Positions 43,287 through 52,931 of a stretch of 64,000 bases of DNA are shown piece by piece. Both the position numbers and the translations under genes were made by a program. The notes below the pieces were generated by a model. That model had not been told where the DNA came from. It saw nothing but the letters and a program-made list of their open reading frames with translations, and did no database searches. Origin of the DNA: Clostridioides difficile_A (GTDB lineage Bacteria > Bacillota > Clostridia > Peptostreptococcales > Peptostreptococcaceae); assembly GCA_945909635.1 (NCBI GenBank), contig OX246690.1, forward strand, positions 620,001 to 684,000, written 5' to 3'. How positions within the stretch are numbered: position 1 is the stretch's first letter; the number at the start of each line of letters is the position of its first letter.

Positions 43287-43695
43287 AAAGAGGTTTTGTG
43301 CAGATTTAAATATCAGCGAAAAAGACCTTGAAAATATTGAGGTAGATTTTGAATAATGTAATGAAGATAATAAGTTATATCATTTAGGGAAGATGGTTTA
43401 GTCTATGATGTTGCAAGTGAAAGAATAAAAAATGAATAAGAGACTTGGTTGCAAGTAAGTTTGTATGAACTTAGAATTACTTGCAACTAAGCATGTTTAT
43501 ATTTATGTTAAAATGTACAATAATTATTTAAATATATTATTTAGCAATTATTAGAAATTAGGATGGGAAAGTTTCTAGTATATACAACTATTAAGTAGAT
43601 ATAACTAATACCATATAGAAATACTTTTTATATTGAAAGTATTTTAAAATCAATTATTAATTCTTTATGACATTCTAAAAAAGAATCTCTTGTAC
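43287..43695. other. intergenic region with inverted repeat
   Basis: TTGCAAGTAA (43449-43458) and TTACTTGCAA (43477-43486) form a perfect inverted repeat that may end the NapH transcript; no T run follows. A short reading SEKDLENIEVDFE near 43313 looks like the tail of a lost gene. Nothing else was seen. Confidence 0.5.
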
Positions 43696-44373
43696 TTATA
43701 ATGTCAAAGAACGAAGCTTATCCTTATCCAATACTTTTATCCCACCACGAGATAAAGACACAATACCTTCCCTAGCAAAATATTTTAACATTCTAGACAC
43801 AACTTCTCTGGCACTACCCATATACTTAGCAATTTGCTCATGAGTCATCTTTATAGTAGTACTGTTATCCTTAGCTATTTCATCAATTAAAAAAGATGCC
43901 AAACGCTTATCAAAACTCATAAAAAGAATTTGTTGCATTGCCCACATAACATCAGAAAAACGTTCAGTAGCTAATTTATATGAAAATAATTCTACATGGA
44001 TATTTTCAGTAGACAACTTTGAAAAAACAGAGGAACTAATCTGTATAATATCACAATCCGTTTCAGCATTTACATATACATCAAAAGTTATTGTTTTCAG
44101 AATACATGAAGCTGATAAGATACATACATCACCATTATCAAGGCGGAAGAGTGTAACCTCACGACCTTCATCTGAAAGTATGTAAGTACGTATTGTTCCA
44201 GTTTTTATGATTAAAACACCAATACAGTCACTATCGCCACAGTGTATGGGATTTCCTTTTTTATAATGGGAGATATCTGCTGAGGTAATTAGTAGCTCTT
44301 TTTGTGGGTCAGTGAGTTTATCCCAAAAAGGCAAACTGTGTGTAAGTATATCAATATCATTTTGTGAAATCAT
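43696..44373 (-). CDS. Crp/Fnr family transcriptional regulator
   Basis: This 225-residue protein has a cyclic-nucleotide-type beta-barrel (about 10-120), a dimer helix and a C-terminal helix-turn-helix MTHEQIAKYMGSAREVVSRM (about 176-195). Several Cys residues (45, 50, 84, 90, 106) are scattered; the N-terminal four-Cys Fnr cluster is not present. Ligand unknown. ATG 44373 follows AAAGGAG. Convergent with the ferredoxin-NapH pair; whether it controls them is open. Confidence 0.88.
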   Translation of the reverse strand: MISQNDIDILTHSLPFWDKLTDPQKELLITSADISHYKKGNPIHCGDSDCIGVLIIKTGTIRTYILSDEGREVTLFRLDNGDVCILSASCILKTITFDVYVNAETDCDIIQISSSVFSKLSTENIHVELFSYKLATERFSDVMWAMQQILFMSFDKRLASFLIDEIAKDNSTTIKMTHEQIAKYMGSAREVVSRMLKYFAREGIVSLSRGGIKVLDKDKLRSLTL

Positions 44374-44803
44374 GTAAGCGCTCCTTTCTTAAAATCTTAT
44401 AATCCCATGATACAAGTGAATTAATAAAATAACAAGTAGTTTATTAGTAGGATTGTTTAAGTGGATATTAATAGTATGATTTGTGTAGAAAAAATATGAT
44501 AATACCTATATTCTTGCCTATTAATGAGTAAATTATATAAAGGAGAGTATTAATATATTTATAGATTGCAGTTATTATATGAAGTGATAAATACATGAAT
44601 TTAGGTATATCTAGTAAGCAGAAAGAACTATTTGATAGTGTACTTACTGTATAATTCTTTGAGCTTACGAAAGATATACAATAGTTTTATTTATTGAATA
44701 AAAATATATATGAAGAATCTACACGATAACTATTTGATAAAAGGACATATATGAAGAATCTACACAATAGATATTAAAAATAGATTTAAAATTTATATAT
44801 ATT
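44374..44803. other. intergenic region with duplicated 19-mer
   Basis: ATATATGAAGAATCTACAC occurs twice, at 44706-44724 and 44747-44765. No gene is supported in this gap. Confidence 0.5.
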
Positions 44804-46168
44804 TTAAAAGATAGAGTTTGTTTTTAAAAATTTAAGCTCTTTATGTAGCTTGATTGCCATGAAACCTGCAATTATTGTAGCCACCAAATCAGCTATTGGC
44901 TGTGCGTATAAAATACCATTTAATCCATAAAATACAGGAAGAATCAAAATTATAGGAATAAAACACACACCCTGTCTACACATACCTAAAAATCCACCTT
45001 CCTTTGCTTTTCCTAGTGCAAGGAATAATGTAGAATACACTGTATAAAAACCAAATAACATAAATGAAAGTCCATTTGCTCTAAGTGACTTACTTCCACA
45101 TTCAATCAATAGCATATCACCACTTGTAAATTGTGAGATTATAACCTTTGGGAAGATTATCATTACAAGACCAAGCACTACACAAAATACTGTAGTCCAT
45201 AGTATGGATGTTTTTATTGCACTATGCAATCTATCGTAGTTCTTTGAACCAAAATTATAGCCAGCAATTGGTTGAAATCCTTTTATAAAGCCAAATACTA
45301 TAAGACTACCTAAAGACATTATTCGTGTCACTGCACCCATACCAGCTATAGCAAAATCACCATATTTTGCGGCCTCCATATTAGTTAATGTGATAGCAAG
45401 ACTAGTTAATAATTGAAATATCAAGGTAGGGATACCAATCTTTAAAATTTCTGACATGACATCTTTTGAAAAACAACATTCATTAATTCTAAAACTAAAC
45501 ATACTTTTATTGCTGAAAATATATCGTATATAAACAAGTGTTGAAACTATCTGAGAGATAGCTGTTGCAATAGCGGCACCCCTTACCCCCATACCAAAAG
45601 TATAAATGAATATAGGGTCTAAAATCATATTAAGCAATGCACCTGATAACATTGCACACATACTTGTTTTAGCAGCTCCTTCACTTGTGACAATATTAGT
45701 CATAGTGACATTGAATACATTGAAAATAGAGGATACTATATAAATACTTGCATAAGATACTGCATAAGGCATGATACTTTTTGTAGCTCCTAATAATTTT
45801 AAAACAGGATTTAGAAAAATTATAATAACAATAATGACTAATGCACCTACTATAATGCTACTGTAAATAGATGTACTAGCTACTTTACCTGCCTTTTCAT
45901 TATCACCATGACCTAAAAGTCTTGCGATATATGAAGCAGCTCCATTTCCAAACAATAGACCTAATCCAACAACAAGCTGACCTAATGGAAATGCAACAGA
46001 TATAGCACCCATCTGACTGGTTCCAAGTCCACCTACAAAGTACCCATCTACCAGATTGTACAATGCAGTTATCATCATACCTATCATAGTAGGTAACCCC
46101 ATAGCTAATAATGCTTTTGGTATTGGAGCAGACCCCAATAATTCAATTTTCTTGTTACTTTCTTTCAT
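44804..46168 (-). CDS. MATE family efflux protein
   Basis: A 454-residue protein with 12 membrane segments in two homologous halves. Typical features are IPKALLAMGLPTMIGMMITA, NLVDGYFVGGLGTSQMGAIS and, in the second half, GAVTRIMSLGSLIVFGFIKG and FQPIAGYNFGSKNY. It belongs to the DinF/MepA-like multidrug exporters driven by Na+ or H+. ATG 46168 is chosen with AGGGG eight bases upstream; an in-frame GTG overlaps the ribosome site. A PadR regulator is divergent, with an operator inside the pump promoter. Confidence 0.92.
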   Translation of the reverse strand: MKESNKKIELLGSAPIPKALLAMGLPTMIGMMITALYNLVDGYFVGGLGTSQMGAISVAFPLGQLVVGLGLLFGNGAASYIARLLGHGDNEKAGKVASTSIYSSIIVGALVIIVIIIFLNPVLKLLGATKSIMPYAVSYASIYIVSSIFNVFNVTMTNIVTSEGAAKTSMCAMLSGALLNMILDPIFIYTFGMGVRGAAIATAISQIVSTLVYIRYIFSNKSMFSFRINECCFSKDVMSEILKIGIPTLIFQLLTSLAITLTNMEAAKYGDFAIAGMGAVTRIMSLGSLIVFGFIKGFQPIAGYNFGSKNYDRLHSAIKTSILWTTVFCVVLGLVMIIFPKVIISQFTSGDMLLIECGSKSLRANGLSFMLFGFYTVYSTLFLALGKAKEGGFLGMCRQGVCFIPIILILPVFYGLNGILYAQPIADLVATIIAGFMAIKLHKELKFLKTNSIF

Positions 46169-46237
46169 GTTAAACACCCCTTTTCTATTGACATTAACTC
46201 TAAATTATAATACTCTAAATTATAGTAAGTATGGAAA

Positions 46238-46266
46238 ATAGTACTATAATTTATAGTATTTGTCAA
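46238..46266 (-). promoter_or_regulatory. MATE promoter with PadR-type palindrome
   Basis: On the minus strand TTGACA (46261-46266) and TACTAT (46238-46243) are spaced 17 bases. The spacer holds the perfect palindrome TACTATAATTTATAGTA (46242-46258). The divergent PadR gene begins at 46294. A PadR dimer at this site would block pump expression. Confidence 0.8.
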
Positions 46267-46293
46267 TAGAAAGAAAATGAGAGGAGAATTTTT

Positions 46294-46818
46294 ATGGCTA
46301 CAATAGATTTAATTGTATTAGGTATAGTAAAGCAAGAGCCTCAGAGTGCTTATGATATTCAAAAAGCAGTAGAATATAGAAAAATATCACGTTGGGTTAA
46401 AATAAGTACACCATCAATTTATAAAAAAGTAATTCAATTAGAAGAAAAGGGATATATTGAAAGTACATCTGTGAAGAAGGGTAAAATGGCAGAGAAATCA
46501 GTTTATTCATTAACTAAATTGGGAGAAGAACATTTTTTAGATTTAATGTTTGATACGGCTTCTAAGCCAATAAATATATTTTTAGATTTTAATGCTGTCA
46601 TAGTAAATTTAAATAGCCTTACATCAGAAAAACAGAAATTATGCCTTAAAAACATTGAAGAAAATATACAAGAGCTAAAGAAAACTATTGAAGAAAACAT
46701 AAGTATAAAGACGGATGTCCCTGATATAGCAAAAGCAGTGTTGGACCAACAGTTAGTACTAGCTCAGTCACTAGAAACGTGGATAAATTCTTTAAAAGAG
46801 AGTATGGACAATAATTAG
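46294..46818 (+). CDS. PadR family transcriptional regulator
   Basis: A 174-residue regulator with a PadR winged helix: VLGIVKQEPQSAYDIQKAVE (8-27), STPSIYKKVIQLEEKGYIES (about 39-58) and VYSLTKLGEEHF. A C-terminal Vir-like helical region (110-170) mediates dimers. ATG 46294 follows GAGAGG. Divergent from the MATE pump, which it probably represses; PadR proteins often sense substrates of such pumps. Confidence 0.88.
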   Translation: MATIDLIVLGIVKQEPQSAYDIQKAVEYRKISRWVKISTPSIYKKVIQLEEKGYIESTSVKKGKMAEKSVYSLTKLGEEHFLDLMFDTASKPINIFLDFNAVIVNLNSLTSEKQKLCLKNIEENIQELKKTIEENISIKTDVPDIAKAVLDQQLVLAQSLETWINSLKESMDNN

Positions 46819-46980
46819 AGAGTTGGATTTAATTTATTGAATAAAAGCTAGCATAAAAGAAAGTATGTAAATTAATTAGAAAAACTGGTTTAATCATAGG
46901 ACAAAAGCTATTCCAAAGAAATATGGATAATAATTAGAAAATCGGGCTTAATTTATTGAATAAAAATTAGCATAAAAGAT
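46801..46980. repeat. 60-bp degenerate triplication starting inside padR
   Basis: Three blocks of about 60 bases (46801, 46861, 46921) share RTATGGAYAATAATTAGAR, TTTAATTTATTGAATAAAA and CATAAAAGA. The first contains the last codons and stop of padR, so the 3' end of the gene appears to have been duplicated twice downstream. Confidence 0.65.
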
Positions 46981-47113
46981 AATGAAATATTATTTATATA
47001 AAAAGAGTGAGGATTATTTATATTTTATGATGAAGATTTAGTAATATGACACACTGGTGTCTTGTTCTGTGGTATATGATTAATAAATCAAACATAGAAG
47101 GAGGAATAGTTAT

Positions 47114-48193
47114 ATGCCAGACTTACTAAAAAATAAGTTTAATCACAAGTCACTTTATGAGGTTGCATTGGCTATCCAATCAGTCTATAACCCATTTCAA
47201 GTGGATGAGTTTATAAAATCGACAATAGATGAGACGTGGGATAATTTAGAGTTAAAATCTAGATGTAGAAAAATAAGTATGAATTTAGGAAAGTATTTAC
47301 CATCAAACTACAAGGATGCTATTTACATTCTTGAACAATCTGTCAGAAGATTTCCTTTTGCATTTTTCCTTCCAGATTTTGTTGAGGTTTATGGACAGAA
47401 CGATGCAGATTGGGATTTATCTATAAGTGTGTTAGAACGAAATACTGAGTACTGGTCTTCGGAGTTTGCTGTAAGGGTATTTATCATCAAGGATGAAAAG
47501 CGTATGATGGAACAGATGTATAAATGGTCTAAACATGAAAATGAACATATTAGAAGACTCGCAAGTGAGGGTTGTCGTCCTCAATTGCCTTGGGCACAAG
47601 CAATAACGAGCTTTAAAAAAGACCCTACACCTATTCTACCTATCTTGGAACAGCTCAAGACTGATACATCACTATATGTACGAAAGAGTGTGGCTAATAA
47701 TCTAAACGATATATCCAAAACACATCCAGATTTAGTTATCAATCTCGCACAGAATTGGTATGGAAAAAATGAATACACTAACTGGATTTTAAAACATGGT
47801 TGCAGAACTCTACTAAAAAAGGGTAATCGTGATGTATTAGCCCTTTTTGGGTACGATGATACCACTTCAATAGATGTTCAGGACTTTGCATTAGACACAA
47901 CATCTATTTCTATTGGAGAAAATTTAATTTTTTCATTTACTATTTTAGCGAAAAAAGCTACGAAAACAAGACTTGAATATGGGATTGATTATGTGAAATC
48001 CAATGGAAAAAGGAACAGGAAGATATTTAAAATATCAGAAGTTTCATTAAAAGAAAATGAGAAGAAGTTGTACAAGAAAAAGCATTCATTTGCAGATGTA
48101 AGTGTAAGGAAACATTACCCAGGGGTACATTCGATTACACTTATTGTTAATGGTGTCGAACAAGGTAAACTGGATTTTGACCTAGGTGTATAA
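47114..48193 (+). CDS. DNA alkylation repair glycosylase, AlkC-like
   Basis: A 359-residue protein. Residues 1-245 are HEAT-like repeats of the AlkC/AlkD DNA glycosylase superfamily, with IRRLASEGCRPQLPWAQAIT, LYVRKSVANNLNDISKTHPD and WILKHGCRTLLKKG. Residues about 250-359 form a beta-rich Ig-like domain, which distinguishes AlkC from AlkD. These enzymes remove alkylated bases such as 3-methyladenine without base flipping. ATG 47114 follows AAGGAGGA. Monocistronic by appearance. Confidence 0.88.
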   Translation: MPDLLKNKFNHKSLYEVALAIQSVYNPFQVDEFIKSTIDETWDNLELKSRCRKISMNLGKYLPSNYKDAIYILEQSVRRFPFAFFLPDFVEVYGQNDADWDLSISVLERNTEYWSSEFAVRVFIIKDEKRMMEQMYKWSKHENEHIRRLASEGCRPQLPWAQAITSFKKDPTPILPILEQLKTDTSLYVRKSVANNLNDISKTHPDLVINLAQNWYGKNEYTNWILKHGCRTLLKKGNRDVLALFGYDDTTSIDVQDFALDTTSISIGENLIFSFTILAKKATKTRLEYGIDYVKSNGKRNRKIFKISEVSLKENEKKLYKKKHSFADVSVRKHYPGVHSITLIVNGVEQGKLDFDLGV

Positions 48194-48337
48194 TTTTATT
48201 TTAGTAAGACATAGCAGTCATTGCAAAAAATTAGCGGGAAATTATAAGTGTGTGTTTAATAACTTATAAAAAGATAATCTGAAAACTACTATGGTTTTTA
48301 TATTAAAAAATTATATAAAGGAATCAGGTATAAGAGA

Positions 48338-49228
48338 ATGATTGAGAGTATACCAGCAAAACAAATTTTACAGAAAGTTAAGTTTGAAAATACAAGATGG
48401 TTTGGAATAGATTATAATATGAATCTCTATCGTGGTTGTCCTCATGGTTGTATATACTGTGATAGCCGTAGCACAATATACAACATAGAAAACTTTGACC
48501 AAGTTAGATATAAGGAAAATGTGATAGAAATTTTAAGTAAGGAATTGCGTTCAAAAAGAAAAAAAGGGGTGGTAGGTATTGGTGCCATGTCTGATACATA
48601 TAATCCTTTTGAAAAGGAGCTTTGTATTACTAAGCAAGCATTGAATTTACTTGCAGAAAATCACTTTGGAGTGTCTATTGATACCAAAAGTAGTTTGGTA
48701 GTTAGAGATATAGCGATTTTACAGAAAATCAAAACAAATAACTCTGCTATTGTAAAGCTAACTATAACCACTGCAAATGATGAATTATCAAAGAAAATAG
48801 AACCCAATGTAAATCCAAGTTCTGAGCGATTTGAAGCAGTAAAAGAACTTAATGATGCTGGAATTTTCTGTGGTATATTATTGACTCCTATGTTACCATT
48901 TTTGACTGATAATAAAGATGAAATACGAGCAATTGTAGAAAAAGCACATAAGGCTAATGCAAAATTTATTTATTGTATGTATGGAGTGACAATGCGTAGT
49001 GGTCAGAGAGAGTTTTTTTATAAGCATTTAAAAAATATATCTCCAGAACTAGTGCTTAAATATCAAAGGTTATATGGTTTAAACTATTTATGTAGTATTC
49101 CTAATAAAGATTATTGTGAGACGTTATTCAAAGAAGAATGTAGACGTTATGGTATTTTGACAGATATGAAAGATATTGTAAAAGCTTACAAGAGGTCAGA
49201 ATCATATACTCAAATGAAATTTTTCTAA
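48338..49228 (+). CDS. radical SAM protein, SPL family
   Basis: This 296-residue protein has the radical SAM cluster C34-x3-C38-x2-C41 in YRGCPHGCIYC. It has further features of the SPL (spore photoproduct lyase-like, Rv2578c-type) group: GIGAMSDTYNPFEKEL, VSIDTKSSLVVRDI, EPNVNPSSERFEAV. No SPL-specific catalytic Cys could be assigned. Substrate unknown; DNA or tRNA related roles are suggested for relatives. The ATG at 48338 has AAAGGAATCAGG upstream at a loose spacing. Confidence 0.85.
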   Translation: MIESIPAKQILQKVKFENTRWFGIDYNMNLYRGCPHGCIYCDSRSTIYNIENFDQVRYKENVIEILSKELRSKRKKGVVGIGAMSDTYNPFEKELCITKQALNLLAENHFGVSIDTKSSLVVRDIAILQKIKTNNSAIVKLTITTANDELSKKIEPNVNPSSERFEAVKELNDAGIFCGILLTPMLPFLTDNKDEIRAIVEKAHKANAKFIYCMYGVTMRSGQREFFYKHLKNISPELVLKYQRLYGLNYLCSIPNKDYCETLFKEECRRYGILTDMKDIVKAYKRSESYTQMKFF

Positions 49229-49298
49229 GATGAGTTCTAGATATGATATTATAGAAGCATATTAAAATAAAATCTACATAAAACGAGGTGAAGAGCTT

Positions 49299-49742
49299 AT
49301 GATAGAAATAAAAACTATAAAAGAAAACAAAAAAAGTCAAATTGACCTTTTGATGTTAGCTGACCCATATGAGGAAATGATTGATAAATATCTTGAAAAA
49401 GGTACTATGTATGCTTTGTATGATAATGAAGAGATTACTTGTATAGCAGTTGTAAATGAGGTTTCTAAAGAAATCTGTGAGCTAAAAAATATTGCCACAT
49501 ATGAGTGTTTTCAGAATAAGGGCTATGCATCAAAGATGATAAATCATATTTTAGATGTGTATAGTAAAAAATATTCATCAATAATCGTTGGTACAGCTGA
49601 AAGTGGGATACCATTTTATGAGAGATTTGGCTTTGTTTATTCACATAAAATCAAAAACTTTTTTGTAGATAATTATCCAGAGCCAATCTTTGAAGGGGAA
49701 TTACAGTGTGTTGATATGTTGTATTTATCATATAGCTTTTAG
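49299..49742 (+). CDS. GNAT family N-acetyltransferase
   Basis: A 147-residue acetyltransferase with the acetyl-CoA binding loop YECFQNKGYASKMINHIL (about 71-88). It also has VGTAESGIPFYERFGF (about 97-112), the motif B region. Substrate unknown. ATG 49299 follows GAGGTG. It lies 70 bases after the radical SAM gene on the same strand. Confidence 0.88.
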   Translation: MIEIKTIKENKKSQIDLLMLADPYEEMIDKYLEKGTMYALYDNEEITCIAVVNEVSKEICELKNIATYECFQNKGYASKMINHILDVYSKKYSSIIVGTAESGIPFYERFGFVYSHKIKNFFVDNYPEPIFEGELQCVDMLYLSYSF

Positions 49743-50166
49743 ATAAACAGTATTTTTAGATAGTTATAATGGTTTTATGATGTAAGTGTATTGGTTTTAA
49801 TTTAGTTTAATTTAAGTATGTAGAAGGTTAGAGGCTATTTTGTAGATTTGTATATTAGTCTTGATTAGATAGTAAAAGAAGGCATTGTGATAGATGTGAG
49901 TATTTATCATGATACTTTCTTTTTTTGTGGAGATTTAAAGTTGTAGAGTGAAGATTTAAAGTTGTAGATAAGGTAAATAAATTTTCTAAAAAGGTCAAAT
50001 TGACATTAAAAATATAAATATGTCATTTTAATATAAAACTAAAACAAAGTTAAAATAAAGCTAGAATAAAACAAAGATAAAACCAGAACAAGACTAAAAC
50101 AAAACAAAGATAAAACTAAAATAAAGCTAGAATAAAACTAGCATTAAAACATATTGGAATTAAAAT
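49743..50166. other. low-complexity intergenic region
   Basis: A weak hairpin with a long T run is at about 49878-49926 and may end the GNAT transcript. From about 50030 to 50150 the plus strand is purine-rich with repeating AAAACAAAGATAAAAC and AAAGCTAGAATAAAAC blocks. No gene seen. Confidence 0.45.
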
Positions 50167-50213
50167 ATGAATGAATATCATTCATTGACATGCAAAATAC
50201 CTTGTGCTATACT
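50167..50213 (+). promoter_or_regulatory. promoter with perfect 19-bp palindrome
   Basis: ATGAATGA-ATA-TCATTCAT (50167-50185) is an exact inverted repeat. It touches TTGACA (50185-50190), which is followed after 17 bases by TATACT (50208-50213). A closely related palindrome, TGAATGA-TAT-TCATTCA, lies behind the gene at 51018-51034. The binding regulator is not encoded next to it. Confidence 0.78.
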
Positions 50214-50239
50214 ATGGGCAAGAAGAAGGGGGATTGAAT

Positions 50240-50857
50240 ATGAAAGATATAAAATCAAAATCAAAACAGGCATTTAATAATCAAGCAAATACTTATGACC
50301 AAGATATAAAAGGACAACATGCTAGAAATCTCTATCCAGTATTAATTGAAGAACTTTCAAAAATTTCATATGACACTATTTTAGATTTAGGGTGTGGAAC
50401 AGGAGCCGTATTACAAGCTATTTTAAATGAGGACTGTAAAAAGAAGGCATATGGAATTGATATTTCTGAAAACATGTTGAAAGTGGCAAGAGGTAAGTTA
50501 AAGGAAAGTGCTACTTTAGTTTTAGGAGATTCTGAGTATCTTCCTTTTGAAAATGATTTTTTTGATGTTGTGTACTGTAATGATTCTTTTCATCATTATC
50601 CTAGACCAGATAGAGTATTATCAGAACTAAGTAGAGTACTGAAACCAAAAGGGAATTTAATAATTTGTGATTGTTGGCAACCATTTTTGTTTAGAGATAT
50701 AATGAATGTCTTTATGAAATACAGTAAAAATGGAGATGTAAAAATGTACTCGGAGAAAGAAATCTGTGGATTGTTATCTGTAGATTTTAATGACATTGTG
50801 TGGAAGAATGTAAATAATACTTCATATATTGTAACAGCTAAAAATAAAAAGCATTAA
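50240..50857 (+). CDS. class I SAM-dependent methyltransferase
   Basis: This 205-residue enzyme has the Rossmann SAM motifs: TILDLGCGTGAVLQAI (motif I, about 47-62), GIDISENMLKVAR (motif II), LPFENDFFDVVYCNDSFHHY (motif IV region) and LKPKGNLIICD (motif VI). It resembles UbiE/Methyltransf_11 proteins. Substrate unknown. ATG 50240 follows GAAGGGGGA; an in-frame ATG upstream lies inside the promoter -10 region and cannot be the start. Confidence 0.9.
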   Translation: MKDIKSKSKQAFNNQANTYDQDIKGQHARNLYPVLIEELSKISYDTILDLGCGTGAVLQAILNEDCKKKAYGIDISENMLKVARGKLKESATLVLGDSEYLPFENDFFDVVYCNDSFHHYPRPDRVLSELSRVLKPKGNLIICDCWQPFLFRDIMNVFMKYSKNGDVKMYSEKEICGLLSVDFNDIVWKNVNNTSYIVTAKNKKH

Positions 50858-51017
50858 TGTAATTAATATAGAGATGGATATAGATGAGTATACATATCAG
50901 AGAAATAGAAATAGGGATGAGGTAAATAGTAGAGAAATATATATAGATAGATGTAGAGAAGTGGGAGATAGTAGAGATATAATAAATTAAATGAGGAATA
51001 TTTTTTAAAATAGCAAT

Positions 51018-51034
51018 TGAATGATATTCATTCA
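51018..51034. promoter_or_regulatory. second TGAATGA palindrome
   Basis: TGAATGA-TAT-TCATTCA is a perfect 17-base palindrome, nearly the same as the one in the methyltransferase promoter. It lies downstream of that gene and about 200 bases before the hcp terminator; no gene starts beside it. Confidence 0.6.
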
Positions 51035-51175
51035 TAAAAAGAAACTATACATATCTCTTTATTAAAATATATATTCTGCTAAGTAATTTATACATAGATT
51101 AATTTAATAAAATTCATAAGGAACATAATTAATTTAAATAATTTACAAATAGTAGATTATAATTGTTTATAAAAT

Positions 51176-51222
51176 GAGCGAAGTATCTCAATTAAAATTG
51201 AATAGAAACTTCGCTCTTATAT
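51176..51222 (-). terminator. terminator after hcp
   Basis: GAGCGAAGT (51176-51184) pairs with ACTTCGCTC (51208-51216). On the minus strand the stem is followed by ATTTTAT. The tail is short but position fits the end of hcp. The region 50858-51175 has no other gene. Confidence 0.7.
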
Positions 51223-51236
51223 ATGATTAATATAAT

Positions 51237-52868
51237 TTATCTTTCCATAAATAATTTGATGTCATCATCAACTTGACCAATACCTGATATACCAAAATTA
51301 TCAACTAAAATATTTGCAACATTAGGTGATAAAAATCCTGGTAATGTTGGTCCAAGATGGATGTTTTTAACTCCTAAGTAAAGTAGTGCAAGCAATACAA
51401 TTACTGCTTTTTGTTCATACCAAGCAATATTAAATGCAATTGGAAGTTCATTAACATCTTCAAGTCCAAATATTTCTTTAAGTTTTAAAGCTATTACAAC
51501 AAGAGAATATGAGTCATTACATTGACCTGCATCAAGTACTCTTGGTATACCACCAATATCTCCAAGATTAAGTTTATTGTAACGATATTTTGCACAACCT
51601 GCAGTAAGAATAACTGTATCTTTTGGAAGTTTTTCAGCAAATTCAGTATAATATTCACGAGACTTCATTCTACCATCGCATCCAGCCATAACAAAGAATT
51701 TTTTTATTGCACCTGATTTTACTGCATCAACAACTTTATCTGCCAATTCAAATACTTGATTATGTGCGAATCCACCAATAATATTACCAGTTTCAATTTC
51801 TACTGGTGGTTTGCATTTTTTTGCCATCTCAATTATTGATGAAAAATCTTTTTTACCATTTTTATCAGCTTTAATATGTGTACAACCAGGATATCCTGTT
51901 GCGCCTGATGTAAATATTCTTTCTTTTACTTCTTCACTTCTTGGTGGTACAATACAATTTGTAGTGAATAATATTGGACCATTGAATGTTTCAAATTCTG
52001 TAACTTGTTTCCACCAAGCTCCACCATAATTTCCTACAAAATTATCATATTTCTTAAATTTAGGATAATAGTGAGCTGGTAACATTTCACTATGAGTATA
52101 TACATCAACACCTGTGCCTTTTGTTTGCTCTAATAATTGTTCTAGGTCTGTAAGGTCATGTCCTGATATTAATATTGCAGGATTGTTTCTTACTCCAATA
52201 TCAACAGTTGTTATCTCTGGATTTCCATATCTTGAAGTATTAGCTTCGTCTAAAAGAGCCATCGCTTTTACCCCAAATTCACCTGTCTTAAGTGTTAATG
52301 CCACAAGAGCATCTGCTGTTAAGGAATCATCAATAGTGCCAGCAAGAGCTTCATATATAAATTCATATATACTAAAATCTTCTCTACCAATATTTAGAGC
52401 ATGATGAGCATATGCAGCCATTCCCTTAATTCCATAAGTTATCAGCTCTCTAAGAGAACGAATATCTTCATTTTCAGTTGAAAGAATACCCACTTTTGAT
52501 GCCTGTTCTAACATTGAAACCCTATCATTTATTTCAAAGTTTATTTTATTATCTAATATAATATCAGATACTTGTTTATTTAATTCAGTTCTTAAATCAA
52601 TCATTTTGTAAATCTGTTTTTCAATTGCATTATCATCAAAATTAGCATTTGTGATAGTAATAAAAAGACTTTTTATTACTTGGTGGTTTATTTCATTTAT
52701 AGAGTTTACGTCTATTTTTCCTTTAACTACTATTTCAGAGATGTTTTTTGTAACATAAACGAGTAAATCTTGCAATTTTGCAACTTCCTCACTTTTACCA
52801 CATACACCTCTTATTTCACAACCTGTACCTTTAGCTGTTTCTTGACATTGATAACAAAACATACTCAT
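51237..52868 (-). CDS. hcp: hydroxylamine reductase (hybrid cluster protein)
   Basis: A 543-residue Hcp. The N-terminal Cys motif C5-x2-C8-x8-C17-x5-C23 (CYQCQETAKGTGC, EIRGVC) holds the proximal 4Fe-4S cluster. Hybrid-cluster ligands are seen in ILISGHDLTDLEQL (His/Glu), FTTNCIVPP, GYPGCTHI, ILTAGCAKYRYNK and GQCNDSYS. It reduces hydroxylamine in vitro and is regarded as a NO reductase/S-nitrosylase in the nitrosative stress response. ATG 52868 follows AGGAGG. It is the second gene after the cupin and shares its promoter with an FNR-type site. Confidence 0.95.
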   Translation of the reverse strand: MSMFCYQCQETAKGTGCEIRGVCGKSEEVAKLQDLLVYVTKNISEIVVKGKIDVNSINEINHQVIKSLFITITNANFDDNAIEKQIYKMIDLRTELNKQVSDIILDNKINFEINDRVSMLEQASKVGILSTENEDIRSLRELITYGIKGMAAYAHHALNIGREDFSIYEFIYEALAGTIDDSLTADALVALTLKTGEFGVKAMALLDEANTSRYGNPEITTVDIGVRNNPAILISGHDLTDLEQLLEQTKGTGVDVYTHSEMLPAHYYPKFKKYDNFVGNYGGAWWKQVTEFETFNGPILFTTNCIVPPRSEEVKERIFTSGATGYPGCTHIKADKNGKKDFSSIIEMAKKCKPPVEIETGNIIGGFAHNQVFELADKVVDAVKSGAIKKFFVMAGCDGRMKSREYYTEFAEKLPKDTVILTAGCAKYRYNKLNLGDIGGIPRVLDAGQCNDSYSLVVIALKLKEIFGLEDVNELPIAFNIAWYEQKAVIVLLALLYLGVKNIHLGPTLPGFLSPNVANILVDNFGISGIGQVDDDIKLFMER

Positions 52869-52931
52869 ATATTTTCCTCCTAATTATTTTATAATTGTTT
52901 TAAATTTTTAAAAAATAATGCACTATCATTA

